DNA of 64,000 nucleotides. It comes from Limimaricola sp. G21655-S1. GTDB lineage: Bacteria > Pseudomonadota > Alphaproteobacteria > Rhodobacterales > Rhodobacteraceae. The stretch's first letter is position 1, and the number at the start of each line of letters is the position of its first letter. Below the pieces are notes generated by a model. It was not told the origin of the DNA. It saw nothing but the letters and a program-made list of their open reading frames with translations, and made no database searches. Made by a program: the position numbers and the translations under genes. Of the stretch, positions 42,945 through 51,942 are shown one piece after another. The stretch lies in the NCBI RefSeq assembly GCF_027213785.1, contig NZ_JAPWGO010000020.1, forward strand, positions 1 through 64,000, read 5' to 3'.

Positions 42945-43981
42945 GCCGCACTCCAACGCCAGGCACCGTCATCGCCCATCCGCCGCGTCGCCCGTCCCTG
43001 CGCGACCAGCGCGTTGAGATGGCCCAACGCCTCGGCGAGTGCGAGACCATAGCTGTCGCGCGTCACGGCGCGACGGAACAGCGGTGCGAAACAATCGCCG
43101 CCCGATCGCGGCACGGCGAGATGCGCCTCGAGCCGGTCGAGCGCGTCGCGATGGCCCTGTGCCATCTGAGCCAGCCGTTCGGGCAGACCGCGATAGGGCT
43201 TCTTGTGACCCGGCAGCACCAGCTGATCGGGCCGAGCGACGCGGGCCAGCCGCTCGCAGGAGGCGATCCAGTCGGTCACCGGGTCGTTCTCGGGCTCGGT
43301 CGGCTGCACGCCAAGATTCGGGCTGATGCCCGGCAGGAGCTGATCGCCGCCGATCACCAGATCGTCGCTCTCGCTCCAGAAGGTCGCGTGTTCCGGTGCG
43401 TGGCCCTCGCCCATGCGGATGGTCCAGTCGCGCCCACCCATGTGGATCGCATCGCCTTCGCGGATGCGCGTGTAGGAGAGCGGCAGCGGCGCCACCCAAT
43501 CGGTGAAGTTGAAGGGCCGCTCGGTACGGCGCTGCGACAGAAGCTCGGGATCCATGCCCGCGCGCCTCCAGAACGCCACCACCTCGCGTGGCGGCAGGCT
43601 CTGCTCCTCGGCGCGCAGCATCCGCGACAGCAGGTAGCCCGTGCGCGGCATCACGAGTTCGGCCCCATTGGTCGCGAGCCATCCCGCGAGACCGACATGG
43701 TCAGGATGGTGATGCGTGACCACGACGCGGCGCAGCGGCCGCCCCCCCAGCGGGCCGGACAGTAGCGCCTCCCAGACCGTACGGATCTTCGTGGTGTCGA
43801 GGCCGGTGTCGATCACGCTCCAGCCATCGCCGTCGTCGAGCGCGTAGGCGTTCACGTGATTGAGCGCCCAAGGCAGTGGCAGCTGCATCCACAGGACGCC
43901 GGGCGCGACCTCGATCGCGGTACCGGTCTCGGGCGGTTCGGGAAAGGGAGTCTGGGCGCGCATGTCTCGTGTCATGGACAT
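42941..43981 (-). CDS. MBL-fold metallo-hydrolase
   Basis: 346 residues; the ATG at 43981 is chosen but 43975 and 43963 are in frame. Zinc motif VVVTHHHPDHVGLAGWL, further metal ligands in GEGHAPEHATFWSES and GDQLLPGISPN, and LVLPGHKKPYRGLPERLAQMAQGHRDALDRLEAHL. Lactonase/glyoxalase-II-like, substrate unknown. Translationally coupled to the dipeptide epimerase. Confidence 0.85.
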   Translation of the reverse strand: MSMTRDMRAQTPFPEPPETGTAIEVAPGVLWMQLPLPWALNHVNAYALDDGDGWSVIDTGLDTTKIRTVWEALLSGPLGGRPLRRVVVTHHHPDHVGLAGWLATNGAELVMPRTGYLLSRMLRAEEQSLPPREVVAFWRRAGMDPELLSQRRTERPFNFTDWVAPLPLSYTRIREGDAIHMGGRDWTIRMGEGHAPEHATFWSESDDLVIGGDQLLPGISPNLGVQPTEPENDPVTDWIASCERLARVARPDQLVLPGHKKPYRGLPERLAQMAQGHRDALDRLEAHLAVPRSGGDCFAPLFRRAVTRDSYGLALAEALGHLNALVAQGRATRRMGDDGAWRWSAA

Positions 43982-44015
43982 GTGATGGCGCAGCCGCGCC
44001 GTCGCGTCCAGCCGG

Positions 44016-45713
44016 TCAGGCCACCAGATCCTCAGCGTCCAGCGCCATGACGCAATCGGGACCGGCGCGCAGCGCCGCCAGATGTGCCGCCTGCTCGGGC
44101 AGCATCCGTTCGACGTAGAAGCTGGCGAGACGCCGGCGCCTGCCCTCTCCCGCCTGCGCCGCGCGCAGGTGGTAATGCGCGCCCAGCAGCCGCGCGAAAC
44201 CGCGCAAGTAAGGCATGGCGCCCGCAAATCGCTCGGCCGGGGGGCGGCCCACCAGCCGCTCGGTCGCCTCGCGCATCGCCTCGGCCGCCTGCCAGACCGG
44301 CTCGGCCAGATCGGGGAGCGTGTCGCGGGCCGCCTCGGCACCGGTCTGGACCTCGTCGATCAGCGCGAAGGCCGCCTCGCCGCCATCCATCATCTTGCGG
44401 CCGACCAGATCCATCGCCTGGATGCCATTGGTGCCCTCGTAGATCGCTGTGATCCGGGCGTCGCGCAGGAACTGCGCCGCGCCGGTTTCCTCGATAAAGC
44501 CCATGCCGCCATGCACCTGAATCCCGAGATCGGCGACGTTGATCCCGGTTTCGGTCCCGAAAGCCTTGGCGATGGGCGTCAGCAGGGCCGCGCGGGCCTT
44601 GGCCGCCGCGTCGCCCTCGCGGCCCAGATCGATCGCCTTGGCGCAGGCCAGCGTGATCGCACGGGCGGCGAAGGTCTCGGCCCGCATCCGCGCCAGCATC
44701 GCCCGCACATCGGCGTGCTCGATGATCGTGCCGGTGCCGCCCACCTTGCCCTGCCGACGTTCCTGCGCATAGGCCAGCGCCGCCTGCATCGCGGCCTCGG
44801 CCACGCCCACGGCCTGGGAGCCGACCCCGAGCCGCGCGGTGTTCATCATCGTGAACATCGCCGCCATGCCACCATGCGCTTCGCCGACGAGCCAGCCGGT
44901 GGCGCCGTCATATTCCATCACCGCCGTGGGCGAGCCATGGATGCCGAGCTTGTGCTCGAGGCTGACGACACGCAGCGAATTGGCCTCGCCGGGCCGGCCA
45001 TCGGCGTCGGGGAGGAACTTGGGGACGAGGAACAGGCTGATGCCCTTGGTGCCCTCGGCCGCATCCGGAAGGCGGGCCAGCACCATATGCACGATGTTGT
45101 CCGAGAAATCGTTGTCGGCCCAGGTGATGTAGATCTTCTGGCCGGTGATCCGGTAGGTGCCGTCGCCGTTCGGCTCGGCCTTGCTGCGCAGCGCGCCGAC
45201 ATCCGACCCCGCCTGCGGCTCGGTCAGGTTCATGGTGCCGCACCATTCGCCCGAGATCAGCTTGGGCAGATAGAGCGCCTGCAGATCCGGCCCCGCATGG
45301 CTTTCCAGCGCCTCGATCTCGGCTTGGGTCATCAGCGGGTTCAACTGCAGCGCCAGGCAGGCGCCGCCCATCATCTCGTTGACGCAGGTGACGAGCGCCA
45401 TCGGCAGCCCCATGCCGCCATGCGCCTGGCCCGCCGCCATGCCGACCCAGCCGCCCTCGGCGATGGCCCGGTAGCCCTCCGCATAGCCGGGCGAGGTGCG
45501 CACGACGCCATTCTCGAGCCGCGCCGGTTCGAGATCGCCGGCCCGGTTCAGCGGCGCGAGGATCTCGTCGCACATGCGCCCCGCCTCGTTGAGGATCGCA
45601 TCGGTGACATCGGGGGTCATTTCCGCGTGTCGCCCCGTCGCAGCCACGTCGGAAAAACCGATCACGTGCTCCAGAATAAAGCGAAAATCATCGACAGGGG
45701 CTTGATAGGGCAT
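44016..45713 (-). CDS. Acyl-CoA dehydrogenase, DmdC-like
   Basis: 565 residues from the ATG at 45713 with GGAGGAG upstream. Family landmarks: [106 protein letters not shown] with the catalytic Glu in IYEGTNG, and an extra C-terminal domain. The length and the opening [17 protein letters not shown] match the 3-methylmercaptopropionyl-CoA dehydrogenase (DmdC) clade of Rhodobacteraceae. Whether the substrate is methylmercaptopropionyl-CoA or a long acyl-CoA is unresolved; dmdA and dmdB are absent here. Confidence 0.85.
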   Translation of the reverse strand: MPYQAPVDDFRFILEHVIGFSDVAATGRHAEMTPDVTDAILNEAGRMCDEILAPLNRAGDLEPARLENGVVRTSPGYAEGYRAIAEGGWVGMAAGQAHGGMGLPMALVTCVNEMMGGACLALQLNPLMTQAEIEALESHAGPDLQALYLPKLISGEWCGTMNLTEPQAGSDVGALRSKAEPNGDGTYRITGQKIYITWADNDFSDNIVHMVLARLPDAAEGTKGISLFLVPKFLPDADGRPGEANSLRVVSLEHKLGIHGSPTAVMEYDGATGWLVGEAHGGMAAMFTMMNTARLGVGSQAVGVAEAAMQAALAYAQERRQGKVGGTGTIIEHADVRAMLARMRAETFAARAITLACAKAIDLGREGDAAAKARAALLTPIAKAFGTETGINVADLGIQVHGGMGFIEETGAAQFLRDARITAIYEGTNGIQAMDLVGRKMMDGGEAAFALIDEVQTGAEAARDTLPDLAEPVWQAAEAMREATERLVGRPPAERFAGAMPYLRGFARLLGAHYHLRAAQAGEGRRRRLASFYVERMLPEQAAHLAALRAGPDCVMALDAEDLVA

Positions 45714-45812
45714 TGCGGGTCTCCTCCGGCGCGTGGCATTCCGGTTTCGGACGCCGTCGCCGGCACAGCGTGGTACGGCGCCCCCCGACCTCGCAAGCCC
45801 GGACGCCACGTC

Positions 45813-46760
45813 ATGACCCGACACCTCGACCCCGACGAGACCGGCCTCAAGCGCGCCGCCGAGATGCTGCGCAGGGGCGGCCTCGTGTCGTTTCCGACCG
45901 AGACGGTCTATGGGCTGGGTGGCGACGCCACCGACGATGCCGCCGTGGCGCGGATCTTCGAAGCCAAGGGACGGCCCAGCTTCAACCCGCTGATCGTGCA
46001 CCTGCCCGATGCCGAGGCGGTCGAGGCCTATTGCGTCATGGGCGACACGGCGCGACGGCTGGCCTCGACCTTCTGGCCCGGCGCGCTGACGCTGGTGCTG
46101 CCGATCCGGCCCTATGCGGGTATCTCGAAACTGGTAACCGCCGGGCTCGACACGCTCGCGGTGCGGGTGCCCGATCACCCGCTGGCGCAGGCGCTGCTGC
46201 GCGAAACCGCGCTGCCGATCGCCGCACCATCGGCCAATCCCTCCGGCCGGGTCAGCCCGACCAGCGCGAACCACGTACTGGCAGGACTGGCCGGACGAAT
46301 CGAGGCGGTGCTCGACGGCGGGACCTGCGGCGTCGGGCTTGAATCGACCATCATCGACTGCACCGGCGAGGTCCCGGCGCTGCTGCGCGCCGGCGGGCTT
46401 CCGACGGAGGTGATCGAGGATTGCCTCGGCGCACCGCTGGCGCTGGGCCCGGTGGCGCCCGCCACCGCCCCCGTCTCGCCGGGGCAGCTCGTCTCGCATT
46501 ACGCGCCGAAGGGTACGGTGCGGCTGAATGCCACCGAGACCGAACCGGGCGAGACCTATCTCGGCTTCGGCGCCCTTGGAGCCGACATGAACCTGTCGCG
46601 CTCGGGCGACCTTGTCGAGGCGGCGGCCAATCTCTTCGATTGCCTGCACCGGCTCGACGCGATGGGGGCGGAGCGGATTGCCGTGGCGCCGATCCCCGAC
46701 CACGGGCTGGGCCGCGCGATCAACGACCGGCTGCGCCGCGCCGCGGCCCCGCGAGACTGA
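45813..46760 (+). CDS. L-threonylcarbamoyladenylate synthase (Sua5/YwlC type)
   Basis: 315 residues from the ATG at 45813. The catalytic YrdC domain: LKRAAEMLRRGGLVSFPTETVYGLGGDATDDAAVARIFEAKGRPSFNPLIVHL, VRVPDHPLAQALLRETALPIAAPSANPSGRVSPTSANHVL, STIIDCTGEVPALLRAGGLPTEVIE, then the Sua5 C-terminal domain (SHYAPKGTVRLN). It makes the intermediate for t6A37 tRNA modification. Divergent from the acyl-CoA dehydrogenase. Confidence 0.94.
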   Translation: MTRHLDPDETGLKRAAEMLRRGGLVSFPTETVYGLGGDATDDAAVARIFEAKGRPSFNPLIVHLPDAEAVEAYCVMGDTARRLASTFWPGALTLVLPIRPYAGISKLVTAGLDTLAVRVPDHPLAQALLRETALPIAAPSANPSGRVSPTSANHVLAGLAGRIEAVLDGGTCGVGLESTIIDCTGEVPALLRAGGLPTEVIEDCLGAPLALGPVAPATAPVSPGQLVSHYAPKGTVRLNATETEPGETYLGFGALGADMNLSRSGDLVEAAANLFDCLHRLDAMGAERIAVAPIPDHGLGRAINDRLRRAAAPRD

Positions 46761-46959
46761 TCACCTATCGGCGGGGCCCTTCGACCTGCTGAGTTTGGCC
46801 AAGGCAGTGATGGGTATTACCCCTCCGGTCTAGACCTTTCGAGCAGTTGAAATTTCATGGTCAGGATCGCGCTACAAGCGTAATATCGCCTCCAATATCC
46901 CCGACTCATTTTTGATCGTTTCACGAGCGCGCCATGTGGCTGCGCTTGAGGAGGCCGTG
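46761..46959. other. Intergenic region, 199 bases
   Basis: No gene seen. It contains a 10-base palindrome GGTCTAGACC (46827-46836) and an AT-richer stretch at 46840-46875 that could hold the promoter of the exported-protein gene. Confidence 0.4.
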
Positions 46960-47436
46960 ATGAAACGTCATGTCGTTCGCGGGGCGCTGATCGGCGCTGC
47001 GCTGATCTCCAGCATCGGATATGCCGAGGCAAAGAGGCGGGCCTCTCCCGCCATGGGCAACGCCATCGTCCAGCCTCCTTGGGATGCCGACGAAACTGCC
47101 GCCGGACACGCCGAACTCAGGCCCGGCGAATGGCGCCTGATCCGGCGCTGGGTCGCATCCTGCCTGGCGGAAACGCCGATCGGCGGTCGCGATGCCACCG
47201 CACTGCCCGTGGTTCTCCGGATTTCACCGGAGCGGCGCCTGACGGTGCTGCCGCAACTCGTCACGGACAGCAGGCCGCCGGGTCGCAGCAAGATGGCCAT
47301 GGCCGATCTCGAGACGGTCTTGGGCAGCTGCGGGGTCGCGAGCCTCTACGAACCGCCAAACCGGGAGGCCATCGACCTCGTAATGCTGATCAACCCAGTC
47401 ACCGGAGAGAGCCGGCCGCTTGAGCGGGCTGACTGA
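46960..47436 (+). CDS. Uncharacterised exported protein
   Basis: 158 residues from the ATG at 46960, GAGGAGG upstream. Signal peptide MKRHVVRGALIGAALISSIGYAEA. The mature part has two Cys (in SCLAET and GSCGVA) that may pair in the periplasm, plus VLRISPERRLTVLPQLVTD. No family recognised. Confidence 0.6.
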   Translation: MKRHVVRGALIGAALISSIGYAEAKRRASPAMGNAIVQPPWDADETAAGHAELRPGEWRLIRRWVASCLAETPIGGRDATALPVVLRISPERRLTVLPQLVTDSRPPGRSKMAMADLETVLGSCGVASLYEPPNREAIDLVMLINPVTGESRPLERAD

Positions 47437-47553
47437 GCCCCGCCATCAGGGCGACACGAAAAGGATCAGCGCACCAACACGTATTGCCCGACGCGACCTC
47501 GGGAAAACCTGCTCCTCACCGCCGTGAGCCTGGCGCATGCGATCCGGCTGCGG

Positions 47554-48462
47554 CTACATCTCCGAGACGAAGGAGAACTCGTCGCCATTCTTTGCCACGC
47601 GACCGATTCCGCCCCCCGGTAGGTGGAAGCCGATCAATGGCACCTCGCGCTCGGCCAACTCCTGCAACAGGGACAGGCGAGTCCGGGCGGCCTGCTCGGG
47701 TTCCTGATCGGCGGGCATGGGCCATTCGGGGCGCGCGAGGGCCAGATGCGCGTTACCGATGGCGTCACCGGCAACGAGCGCGCGGCCACCGCCGATCTCG
47801 AAGGACATGTGCCCCGGCGTATGTCCGAAACTGGCCCGCCCGACGACGCCGGGCAGCACCTCGTCCCCGTCCTCGAACGTCTCCAGCCTATCTGCGAGCA
47901 GTTCGATCCGGCGCGCGGCCCCTGCGGCGAAGCTCTGCCGTTCGGCACCGATCGACTCCGGCGTCTCGGGATCGGTCCAGTAATCGCGCTCGATCCGACC
48001 GATGAGATGCCGCGCGTTCACGAAGAGCGGTTCGTCGAAATCGTCGATCGCCCCCCAGAGATGATCCGGGTGGCCATGGGTGAACACGACATGGGTGATG
48101 TCGTCGGGCGTGAGGTCGAGAGCGGCGAGCGCCTCGGGCAGCCGCCCCGTGCTTTGCATGAAGCCCGGACCGGCGCCCGCGTCGAACAGAACGACATCCG
48201 CACCCGAGCGCAGCAGCGTCACGTTGCAGGGCGGCTCGTACCCCCCGGCCGCGACGCCGGCCGCATCGAGGATCGCGCGCGCCTCGTCCCGCGGCAGATC
48301 GCCGATCAGGAAACTCTCGGGGAGTTGCAGATGCCCGTCGCTCAGCGTCGTGATCTGCAGATTGCCAAGATCCATCTCCGTCGCGGCCCAGGCCCGGCCG
48401 AAGGCGAGGGTGGCACCGAGCCCCGTCGCGCCACGCAACACGCTGCGTCTGGTGATCCTCAT
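47554..48462 (-). CDS. Tat-exported MBL-fold hydrolase, SoxH-like
   Basis: 302 residues. N-terminal twin-arginine signal MRITRRSVLRGATGLGATLAFGRAWA, so it is exported folded to the periplasm. Metal-binding motif HVVFTHGHPDHLWGAIDDF plus SFGHTPGHMSFEIGGGRALVAGDAIG. Paracoccus sox clusters end with soxH, a periplasmic metallohydrolase of this fold whose substrate is unknown; here the gene lies on the other arm, downstream of soxT. Preceded by a perfect ATTCGCAT-N6-ATGCGAAT inverted repeat. Confidence 0.75.
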   Translation of the reverse strand: MRITRRSVLRGATGLGATLAFGRAWAATEMDLGNLQITTLSDGHLQLPESFLIGDLPRDEARAILDAAGVAAGGYEPPCNVTLLRSGADVVLFDAGAGPGFMQSTGRLPEALAALDLTPDDITHVVFTHGHPDHLWGAIDDFDEPLFVNARHLIGRIERDYWTDPETPESIGAERQSFAAGAARRIELLADRLETFEDGDEVLPGVVGRASFGHTPGHMSFEIGGGRALVAGDAIGNAHLALARPEWPMPADQEPEQAARTRLSLLQELAEREVPLIGFHLPGGGIGRVAKNGDEFSFVSEM

Positions 48463-48482
48463 CTTCCCTCCCCGAAAAACAC

Positions 48483-48504
48483 ATTCGCATCATTGCATGC
48501 GAAT
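48483..48504. promoter_or_regulatory. 8-bp perfect inverted repeat upstream of the SoxH-like gene
   Basis: Arms ATTCGCAT and ATGCGAAT separated by six bases, 21 bases before the ATG. The ATTC/GAAT ends resemble the operators of persulfide-sensing ArsR repressors (recalled only), so the neighbouring SoxR is a candidate binder. Confidence 0.5.
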
Positions 48505-48524
48505 CGTCGCAGCGTCGAGGGGGA

Positions 48525-49571
48525 TCACTCGGCCATGACGAAGCCGTCGATCAACTGCCGCAGCCCGATCGCGGCGCCCAGCGCGATTGCGGCCAGCGTC
48601 ACCGGGGCACTGAGCGCAAGGACCGAGAAGGCGGTGATGCCTTGGCCGATGCTGCAGCCCGCCGCCGTCACCGCGCCCCAGCCCATCAGCCCCGCGCCGA
48701 GGATCTGGCGCTTGAGTTCGCGCGGATCCTCGCAGGCTTCCCAGCGGAAATGACCTTTCCAGAGACTGCCCGCGAAGGCGCCCGCCAGCACGCCGACCAC
48801 CGATCCCACGCCAAAGCTCAGCGCCGTGCCGCTCGAGGTCATGGTATAGAGCATGGTTTCGCCCAAGGGCGCCGAGAAACTGTGGGATGCGACGGGCAGC
48901 GCGTCGAACCCGGTCCGGAACAGCCAGGCGGTGCCCGCCCATCCCATGGCAATGGCCAGCCCGACCGACGCGCCGCAGAAGACCGCGCCACGGCCCAGCG
49001 CCGCGCCGCTCCGAAGCGACAGGGCGAGGATGGCCAGCCCGAAGAGCACGCCGCAGGTCCAGAGCGGCAGGCCGGTGGCCTGCGAGACCCAGTGTCCAAT
49101 GCCCGGCGTCGGCCCATCGCCCGGTGCGAAGAGCGCGACCCGAAGCCCGGAGAGCGGACCGGACAGGGTCGCGTATGCCGCGAGCCCCATGACCAGCACG
49201 ATCACGAAGGAGCGCATGTCGCCGCCGCCCAGCCGCGCCAGCGCGCCGTAGCCGCAATTGCCCGCCAGCGCCATGCCGTAGCCGAAGACCAGCCCGCCAA
49301 GGATCGCGCCCGGCAGGCTCCAGCCTTGGGCGAAATAGAAGCTGTCCATCGGATCGAACAGCCCCGCGGCCATCAGCCCGAAGGCCGCGATCACCGCGAC
49401 GCCGATGGCGATGCCCCACATCCTGAGCCGCCCAAGGCTGCCGCCATAGAGCGCGTCCTCGATGGCGCCGAGCGTGCAGAAGCGCCCCAGCCGCGCGGCC
49501 GCACCCAGCACCGCGCCGCTGCCCATGCCGATGAGCGCGGCGACGGTCGGCTCGTCGAGCCAATCCAGCAT
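48525..49571 (-). CDS. soxT: SoxT-type YeeE/YedE sulfur transporter
   Basis: 348 residues from the ATG at 49571, GGGGAGGAT upstream. Ten or so membrane helices and the paired YeeE motifs FGYGMALAGNCGYGALARLGGGDMRSF and GWGAVTAAGCSIGQGITAFSVLALSAP, each with the conserved Cys that handles thiosulfate or sulfide in the family. Located downstream of soxR and soxS, as in Paracoccus soxTRS. Probably imports thiosulfate or sulfur species for regulation or assimilation. Confidence 0.85.
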   Translation of the reverse strand: MLDWLDEPTVAALIGMGSGAVLGAAARLGRFCTLGAIEDALYGGSLGRLRMWGIAIGVAVIAAFGLMAAGLFDPMDSFYFAQGWSLPGAILGGLVFGYGMALAGNCGYGALARLGGGDMRSFVIVLVMGLAAYATLSGPLSGLRVALFAPGDGPTPGIGHWVSQATGLPLWTCGVLFGLAILALSLRSGAALGRGAVFCGASVGLAIAMGWAGTAWLFRTGFDALPVASHSFSAPLGETMLYTMTSSGTALSFGVGSVVGVLAGAFAGSLWKGHFRWEACEDPRELKRQILGAGLMGWGAVTAAGCSIGQGITAFSVLALSAPVTLAAIALGAAIGLRQLIDGFVMAE

Positions 49572-49609
49572 ATCGTGATCCTCCCCGCGCGCCCTCCCCG
49601 GCGCGCCTG

Positions 49610-49945
49610 TCAGCCCGAGCGGCAGAACAGCTCGTAGACGAGCTCCATGATCCGGCGCGGCCTGTCGTCGGTCAAGCTGTAGTAGATGATCTTTCCCTCG
49701 CGGCGCGGCGTCACCAGCCCTTCGAGCCTGAGCCGCGCAAGTTGCTGCGAGACGGCGGCCTGCCGGGCCGAGAGCAGCTGCTCGAGTTCGGTCACCGATT
49801 TCTCGCCGGTGACCAGATGGCACAGGATCATCAGCCGGCCCTCATGGCCCAGCGCCTTGAGAAAGTCCGAGGCCTCGCGCGCGTTGCGCATCATGAGGTC
49901 CATGTCGGCTTCGCTCATGTCTTCGGTGATCTTCGGCAGGGCCAT
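49610..49945 (-). CDS. soxR: ArsR-family persulfide-responsive repressor SoxR
   Basis: 111 residues from the ATG at 49945. Winged-helix: ASDFLKALGHEGRLMILCHLVTGEKSVTELEQLLSARQAAVSQQLARLRLEGLVTPRREGKIIYYSLTDDRPRRIMELVYELFCRSG. The two cysteines Cys42 and Cys108 match the pair that forms a persulfide/tetrasulfide switch in SqrR and BigR. It represses sox genes until sulfane sulfur appears. Lies between soxT and soxS on the minus strand. Confidence 0.9.
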   Translation of the reverse strand: MALPKITEDMSEADMDLMMRNAREASDFLKALGHEGRLMILCHLVTGEKSVTELEQLLSARQAAVSQQLARLRLEGLVTPRREGKIIYYSLTDDRPRRIMELVYELFCRSG

Positions 49946-50034
49946 CGCTGCGCTCTCCGTTTCGGCGAAGCGGCTCCGCCCGATGTCAGGCAAGAAATCT
50001 ATGGCCTCGGGCCTCGTATAACAATGCGATGTGG

Positions 50035-50418
50035 TCATCTGGATCGGCCCTGAGGCACCAAAGTCGCGCCCGGCGTCTCGCCCAGAAGACGCGCCAAGAG
50101 ACCCCAGAAGAAATCTTCGCCCGGATAGCCCTCGATCCGGCCCAGCTCGCGCCCGTCCTCGACCAGCAGGAAGGTGGGCGTGAAAACCACCTTGCCGTCG
50201 AGATCCATGCCGCTCGGCAGCTCGCCGATATCGATCCGGCGCAAGGGCGCCGCTTCGCCCTCCTCGGTCTTGGGATAGATCGGCCCGATCTCGTCGTTCC
50301 AGCGCGCGCACCAGGGGCAACCGGTCTGCTCGACCATGACAAGCTCCAGCGCCGCCGCGGCGGCACCGGACTGAAAGGCCATGAACAGGCCGAGGCAAAG
50401 GGCTGCGACGCGCGACAT
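50035..50418 (-). CDS. soxS: SoxS, periplasmic thioredoxin-like protein
   Basis: 127 residues from the ATG at 50418. Signal peptide MSRVAALCLGLFMAFQSGAAAAA, then a thioredoxin-like fold with the active site LVMVEQTGCPWCARWNDEIGPIYP (CPWC) and the cis-proline TPTFLLVEDG. In Paracoccus, SoxS reactivates SoxYZ by reducing the carrier cysteine. Divergent from soxV. Confidence 0.9.
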   Translation of the reverse strand: MSRVAALCLGLFMAFQSGAAAAALELVMVEQTGCPWCARWNDEIGPIYPKTEEGEAAPLRRIDIGELPSGMDLDGKVVFTPTFLLVEDGRELGRIEGYPGEDFFWGLLARLLGETPGATLVPQGRSR

Positions 50419-50513
50419 GCAGATCCTCGATCGGAGCTGGTACGGCGCTCGATTGACTGACCGCCACCATCCCATAATAGTATTGCAATATGATATAGGC
50501 AATCGGAGGCGGC
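50419..50513. promoter_or_regulatory. soxS/soxV divergent control region
   Basis: 95 bases between divergent soxS and soxV. An AT-rich core (50473-50500) contains the perfect palindrome TATTGCAATA at 50481-50490, a natural site for SoxR binding. Confidence 0.55.
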
Positions 50514-51254
50514 ATGTTCGAGGTCACGCTGGGCGGGGCGGTGCTGGCGGGGCTGCTGTCGTTCCTGTCTCCCTGCATCCTGCCGATGGTGCCCTTCTAT
50601 CTCGGCTATCTCGCCGGGACCGGCGCCCGGCAGGCCGAGATGGGTGGCACCCCGCCCGGACGCGGCCGGACGCTGCTCTTCACCGCGCTGTTTTCCGCAG
50701 GGATCATCACCGTCTTCGTGGCGCTCGGGGCCTCGGCCTCCTTCGCCGGGCAGTTCCTGCGTGAATGGTTCGACCTGCTGCGCTGGGTCGCGGCCGGGAT
50801 CATCGTACTGATGGGGCTGCATTTTCTGGGTCTGCTGCCGATCGGCCTGCTCTACCGGCAGTTTCGCCTCGACGGGGCGGCGGGACCGGCGCGTGAGATC
50901 GGCCTCGCGGGGGCCTTCGTCATGGGGCTCGCCTTCGCCTTCGGCTGGACGCCTTGCGTGGGCCCCGTGCTCGGCGTGATCCTGTTTACCGCGGGCAGCC
51001 TCCAGACCGCCGCCGAAGGCGCATGGCTGCTGCTGGCCTATGGAGTCGGCATGACTCTGCCCTTCCTGCTCGCTGCGGTCTTCGTTGCGCCCTTCACCCG
51101 CCTCATGCGCCGGTTCCGGCGCCATCTCGGCACAGTCGAGAAGCTGACCGGGGCGCTGCTCGTGGCCTTCGGACTGCTGATCGCCACCGATTCGGTGAAC
51201 CTGATCGCGCAATGGATGCTCGATGAATTCCCCATCTTCAGCCGCTATGGATGA
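50514..51254 (+). CDS. soxV: SoxV, CcdA-type thiol electron transporter
   Basis: 246 residues, six membrane helices. The conserved cysteine pair of CcdA proteins is present in LSFLSPCILPMVPFYLGYL and GLAFAFGWTPCVGPVLGVIL. It moves reducing equivalents from cytoplasmic thioredoxin to SoxW/SoxS and so to SoxY. GGAGGCGGC precedes the ATG. First gene of soxVW. Confidence 0.95.
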   Translation: MFEVTLGGAVLAGLLSFLSPCILPMVPFYLGYLAGTGARQAEMGGTPPGRGRTLLFTALFSAGIITVFVALGASASFAGQFLREWFDLLRWVAAGIIVLMGLHFLGLLPIGLLYRQFRLDGAAGPAREIGLAGAFVMGLAFAFGWTPCVGPVLGVILFTAGSLQTAAEGAWLLLAYGVGMTLPFLLAAVFVAPFTRLMRRFRRHLGTVEKLTGALLVAFGLLIATDSVNLIAQWMLDEFPIFSRYG

Positions 51255-51266
51255 CAGGAGCCCGTC

Positions 51267-51827
51267 ATGATCCGCTTCCGCCAAGCGCTTGCGCTATTTT
51301 TCCTCTCCGCCCTGCCCGTTATGGCGGAGATGGGCGATGACGGGCTCCACAAAGCGCCCTGGATGCGCCAGACCTTTCTCGACCTGCGCGAGGATCTCGC
51401 CGAGGCGAATGCCGCCGGGCAGCGGCTGCTGCTGCTCGTGGAGCAGCGCGGCTGCATCTACTGCCGCAAGATGCACGAGGAGGTCTTCGTCCTGCCCGAG
51501 ATCGCGCAGATCCTGGACGAAGACTACTTCGTGGTGCAGCTCAACATGTTCGGCGATCTCGAAGTGACCGATCTCGACGGCACCGTCCTGCCCGAAAAGG
51601 AGATGATCGCGCGCTGGGGCCTGCTCTTCACGCCGACCATGATGTTCCTGCCCGAGGAGGTGCCGCAGGAAACCACGGCGGCCGAGTCGGCGGTGGCGGT
51701 CATGCCGGGCGCGTTCGGCCCCGCGACCACCCGCAACCTGCTGCGCTGGGTGTTGGAGCATGGCTATGCGGGCGACGAGCCGTTCCAGAAATACCACGCT
51801 CGAATGCTCGAAAACCAAGCTGAATAG
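51267..51827 (+). CDS. soxW: SoxW, periplasmic thioredoxin
   Basis: 186 residues with signal peptide MIRFRQALALFFLSALPVMA. Thioredoxin fold with LLLLVEQRGCIYCRKMHEEVF (CIYC) and the cis-Pro TPTMMFLPEE. Reduced by SoxV. Twelve bases downstream of soxV with AGGAG between. Confidence 0.92.
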   Translation: MIRFRQALALFFLSALPVMAEMGDDGLHKAPWMRQTFLDLREDLAEANAAGQRLLLLVEQRGCIYCRKMHEEVFVLPEIAQILDEDYFVVQLNMFGDLEVTDLDGTVLPEKEMIARWGLLFTPTMMFLPEEVPQETTAAESAVAVMPGAFGPATTRNLLRWVLEHGYAGDEPFQKYHARMLENQAE

Positions 51828-51942
51828 CGGCCTAGGCTTGCGCCGGATCGAGCCGTATTCAAGAAATTAAATATGATGTTGATTGGAACACCCGGTCCGG
51901 AGTAACGTCGCTTCGGAGGACAAAATGCCGCAGGGAGGACTT
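51828..51942 (+). promoter_or_regulatory. soxX upstream region
   Basis: 115 bases after soxW. An AT-rich island at 51855-51890 includes ATTCAA (51857-51862) and TTGATT, a likely promoter/operator for soxXYZA. Two candidate soxX starts, each with its own Shine-Dalgarno, follow (51925 and 51943). Confidence 0.5.

Noticed and set aside
44082-45812. Long plus-strand open frame opposite the acyl-CoA dehydrogenase that runs into the Sua5 gene
   Set aside because: The real Sua5 protein begins at 45813; the upstream part is the antisense of the dehydrogenase gene and has no protein-like features.
46827-46836. Palindrome GGTCTAGACC
   Set aside because: Resembles a NemR-type half-site pair but is only 10 bases, sits far from the regulator and next to an unrelated gene; likely chance.
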